Shown here: piece after piece, positions 56,015 to 64,000 of the stretch
How the letters are laid out: each line of letters starts with the position of its first letter
Position numbering within the stretch: position 1 is the stretch's first letter
From: Brachypterus glaber
Taxonomy: Eukaryota; Arthropoda; Insecta; Coleoptera; Kateretidae
Direction of reading: 5' to 3'
Assembly: GCA_958510825.1 (NCBI GenBank)
Contig: OY294045.1
Span: 93,308,988 to 93,372,987, forward strand
Length of the DNA stretch: 64,000 nucleotides
Position numbers and translations under genes: made by a program
The notes under the pieces: generated by a model
Database searches by the model: none
What the model was told of the DNA's origin: nothing
What the model saw: the letters and a program-made list of their open reading frames with translations, nothing else

Positions 56015-57489
56015 TAAAGTCTGATCTGGGGCACCACCAAGTCTTTGTAATTAGAAGGTCTGAACACCATGGCACAGGTTTTGATGACAAAGAGTAATGT
56101 TAAGATCAAATTATATGATTAATATGGTTTAAGGTTGATTTACCCCATTATTAACACTTTTTTAAATAAAATACCGTCGTTTCCCCACCACGTTGGCTTG
56201 TGCTTCCAAAGATCTAAGCACACAGTACAGAAAAAGTTTTGCAGTGGATAATGCCGCACTAGCACTCGGACCTGTGATACCACCCGGGGGCACCGAAAGG
56301 GAGCAGCAAGGTAGCTGTCAGGTCTGTTGACCGAGCTCACTTTAGGGACTTTCAAGCAACGGGGATCTGTACTAAGGCTGCAAGCGAAAATTATCCTTAA
56401 GCAGTTTGGCGCCGGTCCAAGTGCACTGGCAGCCATTAAACTTAAGGATCAAAGCCGCTCACTTAGCCAAAAAAGCCGACAAAACAAGGTTCGGATTCCT
56501 CGCTAAACTGTAAGTCCCGGGGTAAAACAACGAAAATTCTCGTTAGAGTAGAAAAACTAGTAACACAGGGGTAGGCAAAGAGGACTAATATGCTCTAGTT
56601 GGAAAAAGTACACATAAACAATTTTATAAAAAACTTGATAATATTCCCATTTAAAATATGTTAGGGGTAGGCAAAAAGGACCAATATGGTCTAGTTGCCA
56701 GGCTTGACCTCTCCACCATTACTACTACTACTACTAAGACTAAACTCACTAAGAATTTAATAATTCTAACATTTCAGTCTTTGGATGTTATTTGACGCGA
56801 ATGGACCGTTTCGGCGGACGTGACTTGCTATCACTTATACAGGGTTATTCCTTGAAATGGTACACCCCCCGTAAATTTTAAACGAAATGAGATATAAGTT
56901 TTAAATTTGGAATAAAACACAATAAAAATTATCATTTGCCATATTTTTCGATTTTTTAACCGGTAAGTTGATGCCAGGTGAACAAAATTTCGAACTGCAC
57001 CCTGGGTCTTGTGATAAATATATAGAATATTTATAGAATTTAAGAATTAAGTACACATAAACAATGTTATAAAAAACTTGATAATATTCCCATTATTCCA
57101 TTTAAAATATGTTCATAAAAACATTAATAAATATTAATGTGTCTGGGACAGCACATTCTAATGGAATCTATAAAAATTATCCATAAAATATATAGGTATC
57201 AAACTTTTTGCCTCCCGCAGAGGAATCATTTTTAATAAAGATAGGGCAAAAATCATTGGTGTAGCATCAGGTGCGAACCAAAGGAACATCGTTGAGGGGA
57301 TTATCAAAATTTCCCAACTAATAAACAGTCTAGACCCTTTAAAAATGTATATTTTAAAGAATTACCTGTGTTTAATTTTGACATTTGAAATTTTTATAAA
57401 CTTCAAATGACTTTAGTTAAAATGAATGCTATGTGTAATCGTTTGGATAAATGAGTGTGCATAGTTGTCATTTCATTCAAATGTGCACT
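56015..57489. other. Unassigned; G+C-rich segment 56160-56560
   Basis: The G+C-rich part (for example GATACCACCCGGGGGCACCG, GTTTGGCGCCGGTCCAAGTG) contrasts with its surroundings. It could be a 5' piece of a retroelement, but no motif is decisive. 56575-57120 contains two partial direct repeats (GTACACATAAACAATTTTAT, GATAATATTCCCATTTAAAA). Confidence 0.4.
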
Positions 57490-58045
57490 ATGTAAAGTAA
57501 AGTAAAGTAAAGTAATTTTATTGTCAGATAATGTTACAGTATAAGTAGAGTGACCCATACAAAATATGGACATTGTCAAAATTTATATAAAAATATTTAA
57601 AAACATATATTTCAATTATTTAAAAACTCTTTCAAAGAGTAATAGGTTCTGTTTATTAAAAATTCTTTTAATTTTCTGTTAAATGTGTTTTTGTTGTAGT
57701 TAGCAATTTTTTTATCTAATTGAAAAAGCTGTTTCATGCATATAACCCCTGCACAATCAGGGTTTTTTTCTGATACCTTAAGTCTTGCAATAGGTTGTAG
57801 TATATTATTTCTGTGCCAGGTGTCATAACCGTGGACTTTTTCTCTGAGTAAATGAGGTTTGGATTTGATGTATGTTAATAATGAATAAAGATAGTCCAGT
57901 GGGAGTTAAGATTCCATGTTCTTTATAATGTTCTCTGCAAGATTTTCGCTTGCTTAGCCCAAACATATATCATAGTGCTTTTTTTTGTACTGAAAAAACC
58001 TTAGCTACTTCTGTAGCTTTTCCCCATAATAGTAATCGTGCGATA
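57490..58045 (-). pseudogene. LINE 3' end with frameshift and (TTTAC)n tail
   Basis: Minus-strand reading WGKATEVAKVFSVQKKAL, then after a frame change KVSEKNPDCAGVICMKQLFQ and KEFLINRTYYSLKEFL. The tail is visible on the plus strand as four GTAAA units at 57494-57513. Another Jockey-like family with accumulated damage. Confidence 0.7.
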
Positions 58046-58411
58046 GAAAAATATCCTAACGATATATAGTGAACATGCATTTTTCTTTATTTCATATACA
58101 CTAGGTCGTACGAAAACTAAATTTTCCAAACTATTAAAACGTTTATGACTAAAAAACAGGTTATACCTCTTCAGATTGGAAAAAAACTTTAAGGACGTGT
58201 ACACAGGGGCATACAGAAGGGAAGGAATGGGGAAACCTCCCACTCCCGCCCTTAAAAGGTTGAGAAATCTGGGTTATATTTTCAAAGTTGAAAAATTGTT
58301 GTCTATTTCTGTATGCCGTTGTAAATAAAATGTTTTACATAAACGATTTGTTATTCTACAATCAGATTACCAGCTAAGTTTGGAAGTCCAAGTTAGACTC
58401 TCCAACTTAAA

Positions 58412-59602
58412 AATACACTGCCCAGTAAAAGAGCTTTCCCATTTTTCACCTCCGCCCGTAAAATGGATTTTTTATTATTAGATTCACTTTCAGAAACCAT
58501 AAAAACCTTAATATACCAATTTTCACGAAAACTACCCTCTGCCCCTTTAGGGGTAAAGTTAAAAATTTTTTATAATCAAATTCACTTTCAACAATCTCAA
58601 AAACCCCAATATAATAATTTTCACCAAAACTACCCCCCACTCCTCAGGGGGTGGATTTAGAAAAATTTTGTTATCAGATTCACTTTCAGCAACCCTACCC
58701 CTCAGGGGGTGAAATTAGAAAAAAAGTATTATCAGATACATATTCGCCGACCACAAAAACTCCTATATACCAATTAATAATATTGAAAAATATTTACCCC
58801 CTCACCCCCTCGGGGGTGAAATTAGAAAAGTTTTTTTATCAGATTCAATTTCAGCAACCTCAAAAACCCATATATCGATACCCCCAAGCAACAAAGCCGT
58901 AACTCATATATTGTCATTTTTCACGACAGCTAAATTTCTAAAATATATATTTTTTTGTATTTAAGGGTGGTAAATGATTAAAGTAGAAAAGGTAGACATG
59001 TGATACATCATTTGAAAGCTTATAAAATTCTCTATTTAACTGTATAAGTATTTATTTTTTATTTATTGTTTGTTTCTGATAATATTTAAGTTTAGAATTT
59101 CCTACTTTAGTGTTTTTGGGTAAACTTGGTTAAAATGGCCTGTGGAGAAATCTGAGTATTACCACCATGTGTATCTTTTTTCAAGGCGTTTACCTATAAG
59201 TATAACTCAAAATGGGTCTAAGTTGAGTCACAACCTTGTTGGATGGGAGTGTCGATATAGCAATTTTCAAATTTTTCTAAAAAAATGTATTTTTCCCCAT
59301 TTGTCCCCCTTGCCGCACCCCAATGTTTACCAAAAACAATCCCGAGCGAGAACTTTTGGTAACATACCTGTATGCCAAATTTCAAGTCTCTAGCTTAAAG
59401 CGTTCTTAAGTTATCGTGCCCACAAGATTTCCCGGACAGACCGATCGATCGACCGTCGACCGACAATTTTTTTTTGCTCGAAATTGATTTATATCGACAT
59501 AAAACGTCATAAAACGCAAAAATACACAAAAAAAAATTGAATATTTTTGCACGAATACAAGGCTTTCCGAAATTTTGAAAATTTTCAAAATGGGAAAGCA
59601 AT
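58412..59602 (-). mobile_element. GGGAAAGC-family element, copy 4, split by a MITE
   Basis: 58412-58874 and 59256-59602 together reproduce the order of copies 1 and 3: CACTGCCCAG end, internal repeats, GATCGACCG tract near 59445, GGGAAAGC end. Removing the MITE and one TA gives CCCATATATAGCAATTT, matching the intact copy at 52465-52490. Confidence 0.8.
58875..59255. mobile_element. TCGA-end MITE, copy 3 (381 bp), TA TSD
   Basis: TCGATACCCCCAAGCAACAA start and GGGAGTGTCGA end. TA at 58873-58874 and 59256-59257 is established by comparison with the uninterrupted host element. Confidence 0.85.
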
Positions 59603-60480
59603 ACCAACTACTTGAGTATATGTCGTTGTTGGTATTTAAATACCAACTACTTCAATATCGTTGTTGCTATTAACAACTTGGAAATTTTAGCTTAGACTTC
59701 CCCTTAGCAGGTAATCTGATTCTAGATTAGCAACATAGTTAAAAAGTCTAACTTAGAATTTCCAACTTAGAAATACCAACAACAACAATATTGTTCTTGG
59801 CATTTCCAACTTGGAAATTCTAACTAAGGCTTTCATTTTAGCTAGCTAGTAAACTGAATGTAGGACTTTTAAAATGTAACCTAGGTCTCCCAACATTTTA
59901 AGACAGGATGGAAAGGGGAGGTCCTTTGTCCCTCTCCTTCGGTACGCCTCTGTGTAGCATAAATCGAATAAGGCTACAAAATATACTCGTCAATTGATTG
60001 GAATCTTGAATTAGACATTGTATATTAAATTTTTATCAGTCATTTTTTAATTTAATAAGTTCTAATTTAGAATCTAAATGCTAAATAAAAAATATACTTT
60101 TTTTATTAATATAGTAGTTCTAAATAAATACATTTTTATTAAAAAATAGACTTATAATAGCATCGACATTTGCCAGGTCATCCCCCCTCTGCTCATTAAA
60201 AAATTTTAAGCATCCGGGGCCAAATTATAGTAAGAAGCGGGGCCATTATAATAAACTTCGGACAGCAAAAAAAAAACTATAATTTTATAAGGTTTATGTA
60301 ATTTTATATTTTTTAAATGTACATATGTAGGTACGCCTTTGGATTTAATGTTGCCGACCTGAGACCTGGAATAAATAAAGCCATCATGTCGCAAATTTTA
60401 GACGTTTTCGAAGATTAATGGGACAGTTAAAATTGAGATGTCTTATAGGCGGTCCTTCGTTCTTTTATTAGGGTAATTTT
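59603..60480. other. Unassigned; ACCAAC/TTGGAAATT-rich stretch
   Basis: 59603-59830 has repeated ACCAACTACTT, CAACTTGGAAATT and TCTAACTTAGA blocks that continue from 58360-58411, so copy 4 of the GGGAAAGC family inserted inside this region. No gene. Confidence 0.4.
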
Positions 60481-60489
60481 TTGTCATTA

Positions 60490-60591
60490 AATATAGTCCA
60501 GTCAAATAACGAGAAATTCCTATATTAAATTGCAATAAATGTGGGTACACGGACTGATATTTTAAAGGGTAGTAGTGGATAGTAACAGAAT
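60490..60591. repeat. Left part of the 22362-type foldback MITE
   Basis: TAGTCCAGTCAAATAA ... AAAGGGTAGTAGTGGATAGT matches 22327-22410. It continues at 61903 (AACAGAATACTCCTATTAGT) beyond the hAT insertion. Confidence 0.75.
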
Positions 60592-61902
60592 TAGTGTTGC
60601 CGCCTAAGGCCTATCGTCTTGCTATCGTCTCGTTATCGTTGGACAGAACGATAGCGAGAGGTGGAAAAATATCGTCTCGTTGTAACGATAACGAGAGGCC
60701 TCTCGCCCGTAACGAGACGCGAGAGCGATAACTATCGTACAGTCAGAGACAGTCGAATGTTGAAGCCACCTAAAATTAGATAAAAATATTTGACACAAAC
60801 GTCATTATTTAATTTTTGAATTTAATCATTTTTAAAATGCAAATATATTCTTTAATATGCATTATGCATCATACATTAGCACATTATACAAGGCTTTTAT
60901 CTTTAAAAATCATATTGCAGGCAGGAACCGCTTTAACATTGTCCTTTTTTTATAGCAGATACAAAAATATGATCTCCTGGCAGATGCACTAACTACCTAA
61001 CTAAGACTATAGTAAGTACGGTAGTATTTGACTAATACGAGGGGTAATTTAAAAGAAGACTAAATTCCAGATCTGGTGTGTGTAGGATTTGAGTGCTAAA
61101 CATTAATTTTAACATTGTTTATATATTTTGCTTTCCCATGTTTACTTTCTTATAAAGAAAGTATTATCATAGAAAACAAATTAAACATTTTTTTACCCAA
61201 ATCATCTTATGTTTTCCTGAAAGGTCGAGAAAAATCAAAATAATCAAAAAAATATGTTTGTCGGTCTGTCTTAAAACTTAAGAAAGCTTTGAGCTAGAGA
61301 TTTAAAATTTGGGATGCATATGTAATTTTATATTATGTTTTCCTTTTTCTTTATGAAAACATGGGAAAGCAAAATATATAAACACTGTTAAAATTGATGT
61401 TTAGCACTCAAATCCTACAAACACCAGATCTGAAATTTTTGCCTTCTTTAAAATTACCCCTCGTATTAGTCAAATACTACCGTACTTACTATAGTCCTAG
61501 TTAGGTACTTAGTGCATATGCAAGGAGTTCATGTTTTTGTATCTGTTATAAAAATAGGACAATGTTGAAGAGGTTCCTGCCTTGGATACGATTTTAAAAG
61601 ATAAAAGCCTTTTATTATGTGCTAATGTATGATGCATAATTCCTATTAAAGAATATATTTGCATTATTAAATTCAAAAATTAAATAATGACGTTTGTGTC
61701 AAATTCCTTTAACTAATATTAGATGGCTGAAATATTCAACTTTTACGCTGGAACGATAAGTATCGTTATCGCGAGAGGTAGGCGATAACGAGAGGCCTCT
61801 CTTTATCGTTTGTGCGAGACGATAATTTTTGAACTATCGTATCGTAGTTGCGATACGAGAGGTATTTATTGGCGATAACTATCGCTTTAGGCGGCAACAC
61901 TA
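60592..61902. mobile_element. 1.31-kb palindromic hAT element, 8-bp TSD
   Basis: TIRs TAGTGTTGCCGCCTAA / complement, flanked by AACAGAAT at 60584-60591 and 61903-61910. Both arms (about 530 bp) are inverted copies. The outer parts carry repeated ATCGTCTCGTTATCG / CGATAACGAGAGGCCTCTCG blocks. The centre is a GGGAAAGC-type MITE. No transposase. Confidence 0.85.
61126..61376. mobile_element. GGGAAAGC-type MITE at the palindrome centre
   Basis: Ends TTTTGCTTTCCCATG and CATGGGAAAGCAAAA. The interior has GTCGGTCTGTC and AAGAAAGCTTTGAGCTAGAG, the core also seen at 52330 and 59390. Confidence 0.65.
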
Positions 61903-61959
61903 AACAGAATACTCCTATTAGTTTTTCACCTGGTGATTTTCGTAAGGGGGCGACGAACT

Positions 61960-62125
61960 TTACAGCGAAAAACCAACCGCCAAGACCATTACCACGCAGT
62001 CCATTACCGCGACAATCCATTACCGCGCAAGTCCTTTACCGCGAAGACCATTACCGCGCAGTTCATTAACACGAACGGTTTGGCGCGGGTGGTGCGGTAA
62101 AGGGCGGCGCGGTAAATCAGGCGCG
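61960..62125. repeat. G+C-rich minisatellite, CCATTACCGCG units
   Basis: Six to seven units of 15-17 bp (CCATTACCGCGCAGT-like) at 61979-62065. Then complementary GCGGTAAA units at 62090-62120 allow foldback. Confidence 0.75.
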
Positions 62126-62570
62126 GTTTTGTCCGGCGCTGTAAAAGACCCTATCCATTTTAGATTGTTATAAAATATAAATCTAAAAAAATTCAATTCA
62201 ACAACATATTTATTTCAAAGTTAACGAGACAAAAGGCAAAAATAACTTTTAAACCAATAAAATGCACCAAATGCACCTTAAAACAATTTTCTCGTACGTG
62301 CTACACCTAAAATAATGCATTTTCGCTAGTTTTCTAAACCGAGAAAAGCTAAAATACAAGAAACGACAAAAAAGCACCGTAAATTACCCTGCAACAATTA
62401 CAAGTAGCAGAAGGATATAAAAAGAAGGGCCTAATATAAAAACTAAAGTAAAACCTCTAAATTAAATTCTTAGTTTTCTTTATCCTCCTTGAATTTTATA
62501 CATGGTTTTAGTAATTTGAGGTAATAGTAATGTGTGTTATATTTAGTATAAATACTAAATATAAAAAAAA

Positions 62571-63265
62571 CAAGCCGTGTTGATATGTAATGCTACACAT
62601 TCCATTATGTATTATTCACAGTAAATGGTATACTGAATTTTCCCAAATACTTAAAAAAATAATTTTCAAAAAAAAAAGAATAAAAAAATTACATTTAAAA
62701 AAAGATTTTTTTTTTTTTGAAAAACGAAAAATAAAAAAAAATTGCAAAAAATTCAAAAAAATTTTAAGAATTTTTATATAAATTTTCTTTATGCGAAAAA
62801 CGAGAAATTTTTGGAAAAAATTTTTTTTTTTTTAATTTTCAACAAAAAAAAATTTATTCAATTTTTTTTATTTTCTTTTTGCGAAAAACAAAAAAAAATT
62901 GAAAATGATAGTTTTTTTAGTTTTTTTTTTTAAGTTTAACCCCCCATAATTTGTTTGTTTTTTTGGGGGATTACATTCAAAATTGGTAGATCCTTATAAT
63001 AAACGTTATTTTTTCTGAAAAAGTAACGTTAATCGAAATTTTCTTTCAGCTATTTTCAATTTTTTTTTTAAGTTTAATCCCCCATAACTTTTTTGTTTTT
63101 GGTTACTTTCAAAGACAATAGTAAATGGTATATTGTATACGGACAGAGGGCCAGACGGCCAGACGGACAGACGGACAGATGGACAGATAGACGGGCATTT
63201 CAAAAAAAAACTTGCTTATTTTTTCATGAAACAAAGATTGACCGCAAAATTAGCCTCCTTTTCAA
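62571..63265. repeat. Dispersed repeats: 4011-type and 13850-type with homopolymers
   Basis: 62571-62720 matches 4011-4140. 62935-63265 carries CCCCCATAACTTTTTTGTTT, a GGACAGACGGACAGATGGAC tract and TTTTTTCATGAAACA as at 14040-14255. Between them are long A/T homopolymers. Confidence 0.55.
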
Positions 63266-63554
63266 ACATCTGTAACTTCAATGGCGATTTCTCCCGTTAG
63301 ATTAGACAGGGACAAAAGTTCTACCCAAAAAGGATAGAAGACATACATACACTCCCACTTCCACCTAACCAAACAAATTCTGTATTTGTTCTTTGTTGAA
63401 TAAATACAATATTTACTTGGCCGGGCGAAAAGTGTAACTATATTCCTTTTATTAAAGAAATTACTGGCTCCATCTAAATTTTAGTAGAATTATCTTATTC
63501 TACAGATTGAATCTGTCAGATTCACATTAGCTATGTTCGTTCGTGCCGCTCAGT

Positions 63555-63643
63555 GCTACACTTTGCGGCCAACCAAATAAATACTGTATTTGTTGTATGA
63601 AAAACAAATACAGTATTTATTTGGTTGGCTGGAAAGTGTAGCA
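63555..63643. repeat. 89-bp hairpin
   Basis: Arms GTGCTACACTTTGCGGCCAA-CCAAATAAATACTGTATTTGTT pair almost completely with their complement around GTATGAAAA. A diverged half copy sits at 63385-63435. Confidence 0.65.
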
Positions 63644-64000
63644 CAAATGAGATAGAGATAGGGTAGACGTCTTTTGTTTCATAATTCTAGTTGTAGAGAG
63701 CTCCATTGGAATTGATAAAATGTAACGTATAAGTGCTCAATTTTTTTGTCTGGTCATGAACTTGTGCAAAAACTAAGATTTATTTGTCTAGAAGCTAAAC
63801 ATCCCCTTAAACAAAGGGTTAACTAGAGGCACTTGAATTGAATTTTGTACCATTTCTCACATTTTATTAAACATAACTGACTGGATCCCTTTAACTCGAT
63901 TTGTCTTAAGATACTTTATTATTTACTACTTTTTTTGGTAGTTTAATCCTCTTTAATCCAAGGGCGTTTTTATGTTTTATATTACAGAAAAATGTGTTTT
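63644..64000. other. Unassigned DNA at window end
   Basis: No shared repeat or credible frame seen. Confidence 0.4.

Noticed and set aside
55359..56109. Open reading frames of 126-239 codons through the (TTGTA)n block on both strands
   Set aside because: A stop-free pentamer keeps several frames open; the products are pure pentapeptide repeats and begin or end at the array borders.
56140..56436. 98-residue minus-strand frame in the G+C-rich segment as a host gene
   Set aside because: No recognisable domain, no splice context, and the plus strand is nearly as open; left as unassigned.
40124..64000. Further upstream Ddr exons
   Set aside because: I looked for the discoidin-domain and early DS-like motifs on the minus strand and found none that I could support; a tblastn search would settle this.

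Overview
This is an A+T-rich animal (almost certainly insect) nuclear window with no bacterial-type genes. The only host gene I can support is on the minus strand: two exons encoding the DS-like part of the ectodomain of a discoidin domain receptor tyrosine kinase (Ddr). They lie at 40123-39990 and 3966-3759, have matching splice phases, and are separated by one intron of 36,023 bp. The order of insect cannot be read from this sequence. The transposon content (CR1/Jockey-type LINEs, Penelope-like elements, PIF/Harbinger, hAT and TA-target MITEs, a tRNA-derived SINE) fits a repeat-rich insect such as a beetle, but that is inference.

Layout. 0-3.7 kb: a decayed hAT transposon with a clean 8-bp target duplication, then a truncated LINE interrupted by a solo LTR with a 4-bp target duplication and ending in an (ATCT)n tail. 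3.76-3.97 kb: Ddr exon. 4-10 kb: a head-to-head Penelope-like pair, a 1.64-kb tandem duplication and foldback elements. 10.3-22.6 kb: Harbinger MITEs, an expanded 118-bp MITE-arm array, a 0.67-kb palindrome, a SINE, and a 3.7-kb MITE-based satellite-like array. 22.6-34 kb: LINE fragments, a TA-target transposon, SINEs. 34.3-39.8 kb: a PIF/Harbinger element split by a nearly intact LINE whose ORF1 and ORF2 overlap at a U-UUU-UUA heptamer. 40 kb: Ddr exon with a repeat starting about 20 bp upstream of its acceptor. 41-44.5 kb and 54.1-54.5 kb: short retroelements carrying complete type I hammerhead ribozymes (retrozymes), plus another Penelope-like pair. 44.5-64 kb: LINE fragments, a large G+C-tract DNA-element family, a 590-bp (TTGTA)n array, and a 1.3-kb palindromic hAT element.

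The strongest novelty candidates are four identical, fully paired hammerhead ribozymes in a 352-bp tandem retrozyme delimited by a 12-bp target duplication; a likely programmed -1 frameshift linking the two ORFs of the intact LINE; and a MITE that has twice seeded tandem arrays. Apart from the intact LINE, coding capacity is fragmentary. Nothing here suggests an operon or cooperating gene set; the story is a receptor intron filled by successive, nestable insertions whose order can be read.
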